DNA of 19,241 nt from JAYPEY01 sp047618185 (GTDB lineage Bacteria; Verrucomicrobiota; Verrucomicrobiia; Limisphaerales; JAYPEY01): positions 1-19,241 of the forward strand of contig JBLHKZ010000089.1 in the NCBI GenBank assembly GCA_047618185.1. The letters are read 5' to 3'. Numbering within the stretch: the first letter of the stretch is position 1; each line of letters starts with the position of its first letter. Made by a program: the position numbers and the translations under genes. The notes beneath the pieces are model-generated. The model did no database searches. It saw only the letters and a list, made by a program, of their open reading frames with translations, and was not told where the DNA came from. This document shows positions 1 through 9,883 of this stretch, in pieces.

Positions 1-1
1 C

Positions 2-1132
2 GATTTTCTCGTGCGTGAAGTTTGCGACGCCTTCGCCTACTTCGACGACGCGGTGACGCCTCGCGAAAATCGATTCGTCCGTTACCTCTTCAAGCAGCTT
101 GAGACCATTCGCGAAGAGCACTACGAAATGCACTCGGGGCATCTGCACGGCCTGTGCGAGGACGACGTGGAAATTGTTCTGAAGGAGCTCGAGGAGCTGA
201 TCGGCATTCGCGCGGCCAAGGAGAAGGTTCGCGAAATCGCGAATTACGCGCGGCTGCAGCAGGCTCGGGTCGCGCAGGGCATGGAGCCGATACCGACCAG
301 CTACCACGCCGTTTACACCGGCAACCCCGGCACGGGCAAGACGACCGTCGCGCGATTGATGGGCCGCATTTTCAAGACACTCGGTGTGCTCAAGAAGGGG
401 CATCTGGTGGAATGCGATCGCGCGGCGCTCACCGGTCAATTTGTCGGTCAGACCGCGCCCAAGACCAACAAGCTGGTCGACGAGGCGCTCGACGGGATCC
501 TGTTCATCGACGAGGCCTACAGCTTGGCCAAGGGCGGACAGGACTACGGCGGCGAAGCGATCGACACCCTGCTCAAGCGCATGGAGGACGACCGCGATCG
601 ACTGCTGGTGATCGTGGCCGGCTACCCGCGCGAGATGGAGGAATTCATCAATTCCAATCCCGGCCTGCGCTCGCGCTTCAATCGATACATCGATTTCCCC
701 GACTTCGAAGATCAGGAGCTTTCCCGGATCTTCGGCTCACTCTGCCGCAAGCACGGCCTCGCGCTGACGCCGGCCATGAAGGAAAAGACCGTGCACCATT
801 TTCACTGGATGGCGCGCAACGCCAAACGCGATAGCGGCAACGGTCGCATGGTGCGAAACACCTTTGAAAAAGTCGTTCACGAACAGGCCGACCGCCTTTC
901 GAAGGCCGGCATCTACGACAGTGAGGCGCTGGCGATTCTCGAGGCTCCGGATCTCGAATCACCGGCCGAGGGCGACTGGAAGGCGTATCGTGAATCCGGC
1001 CGCGGCTACATCGTGAAATGCGAATTCTGCGAGGCGACCTACAGCTGGAATCCCGCCGTCGAGTTGCCCGTCGCCCAGTGCGACAAATGCCAACGCAAGT
1101 TCAACACCGAGTTTGGAATGCTGATTGAGTAG
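2..1132 (+). CDS. CbxX/CfqX-type AAA+ ATPase with C-terminal zinc ribbon (5' end outside window)
   Basis: The frame is open from the left edge, so the GTG at position 11 is probably not the true start; residue numbers below count from it. Residues 1-45 (CDAFAYFDDAVTPRENRF) resemble the end of a TerB-like helical domain. The AAA+ module follows: Walker A GNPGTGKT (104-111), Walker B ILFIDEA (163-169), a sensor-1 region around IVAGYPREME (201-210), an arginine-finger region NPGLRSRFNR (216-225) and a sensor-2 GNGRMVRN (277-284). This is the CbxX/CfqX (SpoVK/CbbX-like) clade, whose rubisco-linked members act as hexameric remodelling ATPases; nothing here points to rubisco. The last 45 residues hold two CxxC pairs (C337/C340 and C357/C360), a likely zinc ribbon that ordinary CbbX proteins lack. 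The substrate is unknown. The stop lies 10 bp from the convergent stop of the next gene. Confidence 0.85.
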   Translation, partial: DFLVREVCDAFAYFDDAVTPRENRFVRYLFKQLETIREEHYEMHSGHLHGLCEDDVEIVLKELEELIGIRAAKEKVREIANYARLQQARVAQGMEPIPTSYHAVYTGNPGTGKTTVARLMGRIFKTLGVLKKGHLVECDRAALTGQFVGQTAPKTNKLVDEALDGILFIDEAYSLAKGGQDYGGEAIDTLLKRMEDDRDRLLVIVAGYPREMEEFINSNPGLRSRFNRYIDFPDFEDQELSRIFGSLCRKHGLALTPAMKEKTVHHFHWMARNAKRDSGNGRMVRNTFEKVVHEQADRLSKAGIYDSEALAILEAPDLESPAEGDWKAYRESGRGYIVKCEFCEATYSWNPAVELPVAQCDKCQRKFNTEFGMLIE

Positions 1133-1142
1133 GGGCGGGCGT

Positions 1143-2501
1143 TCATCGCTCGACCCGGAAGATCAAATCTCGTTTTCTCCTGTCTGATTCGTCGATCGAT
1201 TCTTCCGATCCCTGGTCGTCCATCCGGTTGTTCCCAATGCTGTAGACAACGTAGCCTTGTGGCAGGCGTCGATAACGAAGAGGTTTGCCGTCGAATGGAT
1301 CGGTGGGAACAGAGTTCAGATAGTCGGGAACCAGTTCGGACAACGATTCCGGCAGATTGCCGTCATTTGTGTGGCGCCAACGTTCGATGGCAATGGCCGT
1401 TCCCGCGCTTCGCAAGATTGCGGCGTGTTCCACGGTGACGTCAAACACCACGTCAAGAGCCGGATAAAAAGCGCCTGTTCCGGCATACCGGCGTGGATGG
1501 GCGATGCTTTCAAAGCGTGTTTTTACTTTTTTCGTCGTGATGAAGCAGGCGGGGAATGGCTGTCTTGACGCGTCGATGAGGTCCATCATCACGCCCAGAT
1601 AGAACCGGTGATCTGCTTTCGTGTGCCTGGCGTATTCCCTCGATCTAAAGAACTTGAGCTCGTCGGCGGTGACCTTTTCGCCCTCGGCTAGAAAAGCCGC
1701 CCAGAGCTCCGGGGATCCGTTGTAGTAGGCCCGGGCGGAGCAAAGGTCGCCAATGAGCGCGCCGGTTATCATCCCGGGCTTCTTCCTTCCGATGAAAATC
1801 CTGGAGAGCCGTTTCAACTGCGAGTTGTCCAGGCGCCGACGATTGAGAATATGTTCCAGCGCTTCACAGCTGTAGCCGTCAATCCTCATGCGGAGCAACT
1901 GGGCGATGACTGTCGGCTCGGATGCAAGGGAATCAGCGGCCGCGAACGCGGCGGCGAATTGCTCGACCGCTTGATCCATGCGGTCGTCCTCGACAAGTCG
2001 CAGGGCTTCCAGATTGAAGAGCTGCCCCGCCCGCTTCAACTGCGAGTAATGTGGTGAAAGGAGCTCGAAGCCTTCTCGTAGATCGATCGGATATCGGCAG
2101 TTCTTGATCTTGGCGGCTTCGTGGAGAAGCTTCATCGCCGGTCGGTTGGTCGCGGAAAACTTTCGGATCGCGGTGATCGTTTTGGCCGGCAGAGGTTCGC
2201 CGCGCGGCGGCAACGCGCTCCGAACGACAAAAGGCAGGTCGGACTCGCCGGGCGGCGGGCTCGCCAATAACTTGAAAGCCTTCTGGTAGACATCCGCCGC
2301 GTTGTCGCCTTTGGGATAGGCGTGCCATTTCTCAAGCTCCTTCAGCGTGAACGGAAGACCCTGTTTGCGATGGGCCTCGATGCGGACATCCAGATTGGCC
2401 GCGATGGAGGCCGGTTGAGCCGGAGCGAGCAAGAGTGAAAGGCACACCGCGATAGCGAGCGAGGCCGTGCGTTTCTTGAATTGTCCCTGACTCTTCAGCA
2501 T
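1143..2501 (-). CDS. Secreted protein of unknown function with pseudopilin-like C-terminal motif
   Basis: A 452-residue protein with a basic N-terminus and a hydrophobic stretch (about residues 13-29, ending in an Ala/Pro-rich cleavage region), consistent with a Sec signal peptide and an envelope or secreted location. The middle is mostly helical and has no recognisable catalytic motif. The C-terminal segment (about 382-431) contains LPESLSELVPDYLNSVPTDP, then FDGKPLRYRR and YVVYSIGNN. This pattern is shared by many hypothetical proteins of Planctomycetota and Verrucomicrobiota and resembles the DPWG/SxGxDG tail of GspG-type pseudopilins. The ATG start lies 3 bp downstream of the stop of the preceding BNR-like gene, so the two are probably co-transcribed. 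No function is assigned. Confidence 0.75.
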   Translation of the reverse strand: MLKSQGQFKKRTASLAIAVCLSLLLAPAQPASIAANLDVRIEAHRKQGLPFTLKELEKWHAYPKGDNAADVYQKAFKLLASPPPGESDLPFVVRSALPPRGEPLPAKTITAIRKFSATNRPAMKLLHEAAKIKNCRYPIDLREGFELLSPHYSQLKRAGQLFNLEALRLVEDDRMDQAVEQFAAAFAAADSLASEPTVIAQLLRMRIDGYSCEALEHILNRRRLDNSQLKRLSRIFIGRKKPGMITGALIGDLCSARAYYNGSPELWAAFLAEGEKVTADELKFFRSREYARHTKADHRFYLGVMMDLIDASRQPFPACFITTKKVKTRFESIAHPRRYAGTGAFYPALDVVFDVTVEHAAILRSAGTAIAIERWRHTNDGNLPESLSELVPDYLNSVPTDPFDGKPLRYRRLPQGYVVYSIGNNRMDDQGSEESIDESDRRKRDLIFRVER

Positions 2502-2504
2502 CGT

Positions 2505-3269
2505 CTACGCCAGATATCCTGGGCGCTCTTTTGCCTCAAACTCATTCAATTCTTCGAGCAGCATGGCGGCGGGAAAGTCCGGGTCGGAGTTCACGCATAT
2601 CTCCTCGACGAACTCCTTGCCGTCAACGGTCAGCTTCGCGAGGTAAACGCCGGGGCGCACGGAAGGTCCCGTTCGCGATCGTGAAGAGGAGCCCGGCGAT
2701 CGTTTGGGCGGGTCGGCGCGGAGATTCCACTGCACGCGATGCAAGCCGCCGTAGACCCAGTACGGATTTCGGGTGTCGACGCCGACATCGTAGAATTGTC
2801 CGATGTCCATGATGTTATGAAAATCCCAGGTTTGCCCGCGGTCGTAGCTCTTATAGAGCCCGCCGTCGCAGCCGAGAATAAGGCGTCGACCGTCGCGGGA
2901 GTTGACCCAGAGCGCGTGATGATCCGGATGAACTCGCTTGCCGCCGGTCTTGAAGGTCGCGCCGCCGTCGTGGCTTTCGTGAAAACTGACTCCCATCACG
3001 TACATATGCCGGTCGTCCGACGGATCCACAATCAGCTGGCTGTAATAAAATGGACGCGGATTGAGGCAGTTGATCCGCTTCCAACTCTCGCCTCCGTCGG
3101 TCGACTTGTAGATGCCGCCGGTGTCGTTGTCTTTCTTTCGGTCCTTCTTCTTCTCAACTTTCTGTTTGCCGGGATCGGCATCCTGCGCGACGGCGAACTC
3201 CGGGCTCACGCCGACCCACGAAACGGCGAGGATGGCGATGAGAAGGGCAGATAGGATCTTGTTTTTCAT
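2505..3269 (-). pseudogene. Internally deleted sortilin/BNR-repeat (VPS10-like) secreted protein remnant
   Basis: An open frame of 254 codons from the ATG at 3269; a longer frame from 3311 adds 14 residues before the signal peptide and is less likely. It has a clear Sec signal (MKNKILSALLIAILAVSW...) and then a Lys/Asp-rich linker. Next comes a block typical of large BNR/sortilin-like beta-propeller proteins: GGIYKSTDGGESW, LNPRPFYYSQLIVDPSDD, DHHALWVNSRDGRRLILGCD, GGLYKSYDRGQTWDF and GQFYDVGVD...YWVYGGL. In the family, the last motif normally runs on into LQDNGSW and several hundred more residues. Here it jumps at about position 2741 to WNLRADPPKR...PGVYLAKLTVDG, a segment normally near the C-terminus of a roughly 1000-residue protein. 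The early propeller blades between the signal and the first BNR motif also seem missing. The frame is preserved, so a shortened protein may be made, but a complete propeller cannot form. Assigning family and missing parts rests on memory of relatives, not on an alignment. Confidence 0.6.
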
Positions 3270-3376
3270 GACGGGAGAAGCGTTCCAATTCCAGACTTTC
3301 GGGTGAGTCATATTCGTGCTGGAGGCGTGGGAGGCAAGTATTATTCGGGGCTTTTGAATCGAGTCGCGCGAACGGC

Positions 3377-4072
3377 TTGGGCAGTCTTCGTCGTGTGAGC
3401 GACAATACTGAGATTCGCGCCATCACTTTTGATGTTGGCGGCACTTTGATCGAGCCCTGGCCTTCGGTGGGCGATATCTATGCGGAGGTCGCCGCGGATT
3501 TTGGGCTGACGAGTCTTTCGCCCGCGGAGCTCAATCGCGCGTTTGTCACCGCCTGGCGGGCAAAGCGGGATTTCGACTACTCGGAGTCGGCGTGGCTGGA
3601 GCTGGTCGCGGCGACGTTTGATCGACCCGCTAACAAGCTGCCATCGGGACTCTTCGACCGGCTCTACGCGCGCTTCACTGAGCCAGACGCCTGGCGCGTC
3701 TACGACGACGTCCTGCCGACGTTGGAAGCCCTCGCCAAATTGCCGGTCAGGCTGGCGATCATTTCCAACTGGGACGACCGGCTCCGTCCGCTGCTGGCAA
3801 CGCTCGACCTCGCGCGCTTTTTTGAAAGCGCGACGATCTCCTGCGAGGCGGGCTTCGCGAAACCTGCGCCGGAGATCTTCGCCGCCGCGGCCGCTCGGCT
3901 CGCCCTGCCTCCGAACGCCATTTTGCACGTTGGCGACAGTCGTCGCGAGGATGTCGAAGGCGCCCGTGCCGCGGGGTTTCGGACTGCGCTGGTGGATCGA
4001 GCCGGTGGCGGCGGCGATCTCGATTCACTCGAGGCTATCACGGCGCTGATCGGCCTCGGAATGGTCGATTAG
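3377..4072 (+). CDS. HAD-superfamily hydrolase, subfamily IA (REG-2/HDHD3-like)
   Basis: A 231-residue cytoplasmic protein with the four HAD motifs in order: motif I TFDVGGTL (nucleophile D19), motif II IISNWD (S130), motif III Lys in FAKPAPEIF (K162) and motif IV HVGDSRREDVEGARAAG (D187, D192). A helical cap lies between motifs I and II, as in subfamily IA. The second acidic residue of the usual DxDxT motif is Gly (G21). This is normal in the REG-2/HDHD3 branch but means the general acid/base is absent or sits elsewhere. The probable reaction is phosphate-ester hydrolysis; the substrate cannot be told. The frame opens with TTG at 3377, but GTG at 3395, seven codons in, is an equally plausible start; neither has a clear ribosome-binding site. 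The gene lies 221 bp before sdhC on the same strand. Confidence 0.85.
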   Translation: MGSLRRVSDNTEIRAITFDVGGTLIEPWPSVGDIYAEVAADFGLTSLSPAELNRAFVTAWRAKRDFDYSESAWLELVAATFDRPANKLPSGLFDRLYARFTEPDAWRVYDDVLPTLEALAKLPVRLAIISNWDDRLRPLLATLDLARFFESATISCEAGFAKPAPEIFAAAAARLALPPNAILHVGDSRREDVEGARAAGFRTALVDRAGGGGDLDSLEAITALIGLGMVD

Positions 4073-4118
4073 CTTGAATTACCGGACCGAAAGCCGCGCT
4101 TATACTTTTGTCGCGACA

Positions 4119-4146
4119 TTGACAGAAACTTCCCGCTCATTAGATT
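4119..4146 (+). promoter_or_regulatory. Candidate sigma-70-type promoter for sdhCAB
   Basis: A perfect TTGACA (4119-4124) is followed after 16 bp by TAGATT (4141-4146), which matches TATAAT at four of six positions. It lies in the 221-bp gap before sdhC and would give a 5' leader of about 140 nt. No strong hairpin or known riboswitch motif was seen in that leader. This is a motif match only. Confidence 0.35.
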
Positions 4147-4293
4147 GCCTAACGCGATCAGAGATGCGGAAACAGAATCGTTAATGGTCATGAATCAGAG
4201 AATTCACGATTTTGCCAGTTTCAAGAGTGGCCAAACAACTGGCGGCTCCCGTATAACGATTGCCGACGTTTGTCGTTCCCTTATCGACCGGTC

Positions 4294-5012
4294 ATGAAAA
4301 AACTTCAGAGCCTCCTTTCCTTCTGGGATTACTCCACCCTGGGGAAGAAGTATGCGATGGCGCTCTCCGGCGCCGCGATGCTCGGCTTTGTCTTCGTGCA
4401 CATGGCTGGCAATCTTTTGATCTTCTTCAGCAGTCCCGAGCACGGTCATCTGATTAATGATTACGCGGCCAAACTGAAATCGGTTCCCGAGGTGGTGTGG
4501 CTGGCGCGAATGGGTTTGCTCCTGGCGGTGACTGTGCATTTCACGACTGGCATCCAGCTTTGCATGGAGAATCGCGAGGCCCGGCCCATTCCCTACCAGC
4601 CTACTGAGAACGCCGGCTTTGGCACGAAACGAGCCTCCCGCTGGATGGTCGTCAGCGGCAGCATCGTGGCGGTCTTCATTGTCGTGCATCTGCTGCACTT
4701 CACGATTCCCTGGCTGCGCCCGGATTACGGCCACTTGCATGATTCGTTCGAACGCCATGACGTCTTCGCCATGGTCACGGCCGCCTTTTCGAATTCGCTG
4801 GTCTGCCTGTTCTATTTCATCGGCGTCGGAACCCTCTGCTACCACCTCAGCCATGGCATCAGCGCGATGTTTCAAACGTTGGGCCTGAAAACGAAGAAGC
4901 ACGCGGCGTTGATCGAGGCCGTGGCGCCGATCTTGTCTGTGGCGCTGTTTGTCGGCTTCAGTGTCGTGCCGCTGTCTGTCTGGCTGGGAATTTTAAAAGT
5001 GGTAGAACACCA

Positions 5013-5016
<4 letters not shown>
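4294..5016 (+). CDS. sdhC: Succinate dehydrogenase cytochrome b558 subunit
   Basis: Membrane anchor of respiratory complex II: it binds haem b and the quinone and hands electrons from SdhB to the quinone pool. The 240-residue product has five hydrophobic segments, matching the single-anchor b558 family (as in Bacillus and Bacteroidetes) rather than the paired SdhC/SdhD of Proteobacteria. Conserved histidines lie in the membrane segments: H36 (VFVHMAGNL), H82 (VTVHFTTG), H132/H135 (VVHLLHF) and H184/H187 (YHLSHG); these include the likely haem ligands. The frame extends upstream to a TTG at 4270, but the ATG at 4294 gives the usual start MKKLQSLLSFWDYSTLGKK and is preferred. No Shine-Dalgarno sequence is visible. 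The stop overlaps the sdhA start by ATGA, and no sdhD is present, as expected for this type. Confidence 0.95.
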
Positions 5017-7711
<2,695 letters not shown>

Positions 7712-7731
7712 GTTAAGTTTTCAAATCTCAG

Positions 7732-7747
7732 ATCTGAAATTTCAGAT
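7732..7747. terminator. 16-bp perfect palindrome between convergent sdhB and CoA-binding gene
   Basis: ATCTGAAATTTCAGAT is exactly self-complementary and lies in the 62-bp gap between two converging genes. It could form a short AT-rich hairpin acting as a weak two-way terminator, or be a protein-binding site. There is no GC-rich stem and no T-run, so the terminator role is only a suggestion from position. Confidence 0.3.
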
Positions 7748-7773
7748 TCCAGATCCCGCGTCCTCCCGGACTT

Positions 7774-8142
7774 CTAAAACGCCGCCGGTGAAACGCCGAT
7801 TCGCAAGAGACTGCAATCCTGCACGACCGTCAATCCCAGTCGCTCCGCCTCCGCGATGACTTCCGGCGAAACGGTCCCGGGATTTAGCCACAACTCCCCG
7901 CAGCCCTTTCCCGCGATCACAGGCAGCTCCTTCAACACTAGCGTTGGCGGCAGGTAGACGGTGACGATATCCGGTCGGACGGGAACATCCGCGATCCCGG
8001 GACTCGCCGCGATGCCTTCGATCTCATCCGCGCGCGGATTGACGGGATACACTTCATAACCCTGCTGGGCAAAGGCGCGCACGGCCTTGTTGCCAAATTT
8101 GGCGCGATTGGTGGAGGCTCCGATAACAGCGACGGTCTTCAT
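7774..8142 (-). CDS. CoA-binding protein (YccU/CoA_binding_2 family)
   Basis: A single Rossmann domain of 122 residues, the usual size of the family. Visible motifs are VAVIGASTNRAKFGNK (residues 4-19, the nucleotide/CoA-binding loop), EVYPVNPRADEIEG (30-43), a DIVTVYLPP strand (58-66), ELWLNPGTVSPEV (83-95) and the closing VVQDCSLL with C110. The fold equals the CoA-binding domain of succinyl-CoA synthetase alpha, but the phosphohistidine part is absent, so it is not that enzyme. The cellular role of these small proteins is poorly known; a sensor or carrier of CoA or acyl-CoA is an inference. It starts at ATG 8142, converges on sdhB and diverges from the ceramidase-like gene. No Shine-Dalgarno sequence is seen. 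Confidence 0.88.
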   Translation of the reverse strand: MKTVAVIGASTNRAKFGNKAVRAFAQQGYEVYPVNPRADEIEGIAASPGIADVPVRPDIVTVYLPPTLVLKELPVIAGKGCGELWLNPGTVSPEVIAEAERLGLTVVQDCSLLRIGVSPAAF

Positions 8143-8194
8143 GCGCGCCGACTATTGACCGGCCAGGAAACCGAATCAAGCCGCGCGGACGGAC

Positions 8195-8209
8195 TCACCC
8201 TGAGGGTGA
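8195..8209. promoter_or_regulatory. Dyad-symmetric site in divergent intergenic region
   Basis: TCACCCT-G-AGGGTGA has 7-bp arms around one central base. It lies in the 112-bp region between the divergent CoA-binding and ceramidase-like genes, about 45 bp before the latter's ATG. The position suits an operator for a dimeric repressor. One chance dyad of this length is not rare, so support is weak. Confidence 0.25.
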
Positions 8210-8254
8210 ACAACCTTCTTGCCCGGACGATCCCGGCCTTCCATTCTGCTCAAG

Positions 8255-9658
8255 ATGAACATACGTCGTGTGACCTGTTTTCTATTCCTGGCAGCATTCA
8301 TGGTTTTCTCCCCGCGCCCGGTCGTGACCGCCGCCGAGCCGCAGTGGAGCGCCGGGGTCGCGCAAACCTCCATCACCCCCGATGGCGCCTATTGGATGGG
8401 CGGTTATGCCTCGCGCAAGAAACCTTCGGAGGGAACCGATCTCGACCTTCGCGCGAAGGCTCTGGCGCTGAAGGACGCGGAGGGAAACCGGCTGGTGATC
8501 GTGACGCTGGACCTGCTGGTCGTGACGCCGAAGATGGCCGACACAGTCCTTGCCGGCGCGAAGGAGCGCTACGGATTGGAGCCCGCGAATGTGTTGCTGA
8601 ACTGCTCGCACACGCATTGCGGTCCTGAGCTGCGGCTTTATCGCGAGACGCTGCACAACATCCCGCAGCCTCACATGGTCAAGATGCGGACTTACGTCGA
8701 TTGGTTGAATGCGCGCCTGATCGATCTGATTGGCGACGCGCTGAACGAACTGAGACCGGCTCGCCTGACAACCTCCCAAGCTTCCGCCGACTTTGCGATC
8801 AATCGTCGCAACAACCGAGGCGCGGAGCTGGATCGGCGATTCGCGGCCGGCGCATTGGAAGGTCCGGTCGACCACGCCGTCCCCGTCCTTCGCGTGGCCG
8901 ATTCGAGTGGCAAAGCTCTGGCGATCGTCTTCGGCTACGCCTGCCACAACACGACCATGAGTTTCTTCAAAACCTCGGGCGACTACGCCGGCTACGCGCA
9001 GAAATTCGTCGAGGAGTCGCATCCCGGCGCGGTTGCGATGTTCGTGATGGGCGCCGGCGGCGATCAGAATCCGCATCCCCGCCGCGAACAAAAACATTTG
9101 GCGCAGCATGGCAAGGCGCTGGCCGATGCAGTCGAGCGCGCCCTGGCTGGAAAACAGATCGACGTTCAAAGCCGCCTCCGAGTCGCACGCGAGGACGCGC
9201 CCCTGGAATTTCAGCCCCACGCCGATCGAGCAACGCTTGAGCGCCAGCTCAAATCGAAGAACCCGTACGAGCGCTGGAAGGCGCGTTATGTGTTGGGCCA
9301 ACTGAACGCGGGAAGAAAACCGATCGACTCCTGGGATCTGCCCGTGCAGGCCGCGAAGTTCGGAGATGAGATCTTGCTGGTCGCGATCGGCGGCGAAACG
9401 GTGGTCGACTATTCGCAAAGATTCAAAAAAGAGTTCGCGAATACTGGCGGCGCGAAATCCCCCAGTCCCATGCTCTGGTTCGCGGGTTATTCGACCGACG
9501 TTTCATTTTATCTGCCGTCGTTGCGCGTGCTCAAGGAGGGCGGCTACGAAGGCGGCGGCCACATGGTCTACACGAAATTCTCCGGGCCGTTTACGGAGGA
9601 TGTCGAAGAGCGGGTATTCAGGGCGATTCGTTCGGCGGTGAAGGAGGTTTCGGAGTAG
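8255..9658 (+). CDS. Secreted neutral/alkaline ceramidase-like hydrolase
   Basis: A 467-residue protein from the ATG at 8255; the frame runs 12 codons further upstream, but only this start puts the signal peptide (MNIRRVTCFLFLAAFMVF) at the N-terminus. It shows the zinc-site pattern of the neutral/alkaline non-lysosomal ceramidase family (PF04734): CSHTHCGPEL (H119, H121), GYACHNTTM (H231), and candidates for the remaining ligands in AIGGETVVDY (E381) and GGYEGGGH (Y431). The nucleophile region, usually GDVSPN, reads GGDQNP (about 268-273), so the catalytic serine position is changed. It lacks the C-terminal Ig-like domain of the roughly 650-residue true ceramidases. Such short homologues are common in Verrucomicrobiota and Planctomycetota, and their substrates are uncertain, so amidase action on sphingolipids is not certain. 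Expected location is the periplasm or outside the cell. Confidence 0.82.
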   Translation: MNIRRVTCFLFLAAFMVFSPRPVVTAAEPQWSAGVAQTSITPDGAYWMGGYASRKKPSEGTDLDLRAKALALKDAEGNRLVIVTLDLLVVTPKMADTVLAGAKERYGLEPANVLLNCSHTHCGPELRLYRETLHNIPQPHMVKMRTYVDWLNARLIDLIGDALNELRPARLTTSQASADFAINRRNNRGAELDRRFAAGALEGPVDHAVPVLRVADSSGKALAIVFGYACHNTTMSFFKTSGDYAGYAQKFVEESHPGAVAMFVMGAGGDQNPHPRREQKHLAQHGKALADAVERALAGKQIDVQSRLRVAREDAPLEFQPHADRATLERQLKSKNPYERWKARYVLGQLNAGRKPIDSWDLPVQAAKFGDEILLVAIGGETVVDYSQRFKKEFANTGGAKSPSPMLWFAGYSTDVSFYLPSLRVLKEGGYEGGGHMVYTKFSGPFTEDVEERVFRAIRSAVKEVSE

Positions 9659-9693
9659 TTGCCTCGCTGTTTGATTGTGACGGTGGTTTCTGA

Positions 9694-9793
9694 AAAGCGG
9701 CAGAGGACAGCCGCAGTCCAAAACCTGCCGGATCACGAACACGCGTAGGACATCGCGAAAGCGTCTTGGACTGCGGCTGTCCTCTGCCGCTTT
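9694..9793. repeat. 28-bp perfect inverted repeat with 44-bp spacer (palindromic element)
   Basis: The left arm 9694-9721 (begins AAAGCGGCAGAGGACAGC, ends CGCAGTCCAA) is the exact reverse complement of the right arm 9766-9793 (begins TTGGACTGCGG, ends CTCTGCCGCTTT). The spacer is 9722-9765. It fills most of the 225-bp gap after the ceramidase-like gene; the rest of the gap shows nothing else recognisable. No reading frame of note lies inside, so it is not an insertion sequence. The perfect arms suggest a recently placed REP- or MITE-type element, or a strong transcription-ending hairpin. I believe similar sequences recur in verrucomicrobial genomes, but this is from memory. Confidence 0.75.
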
Positions 9794-9883
9794 AAAGCGC
9801 GCCGGGACACGCGGGGTTTCGACGCGATCGGGTCAGTGGTTAAACGGACGTCAAAATGAACAGACTGGAAGCGGATTTACGCC

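Noticed and set aside
2739..3254. 171-codon open frame on the plus strand opposite the BNR remnant
   Set aside because: The minus-strand frame carries clear BNR motifs and a signal peptide; the plus-strand product has none.
8282..9418. 378-codon open frame on the minus strand
   Set aside because: Antisense shadow of the ceramidase-like gene, which has a signal peptide and zinc-site motifs.
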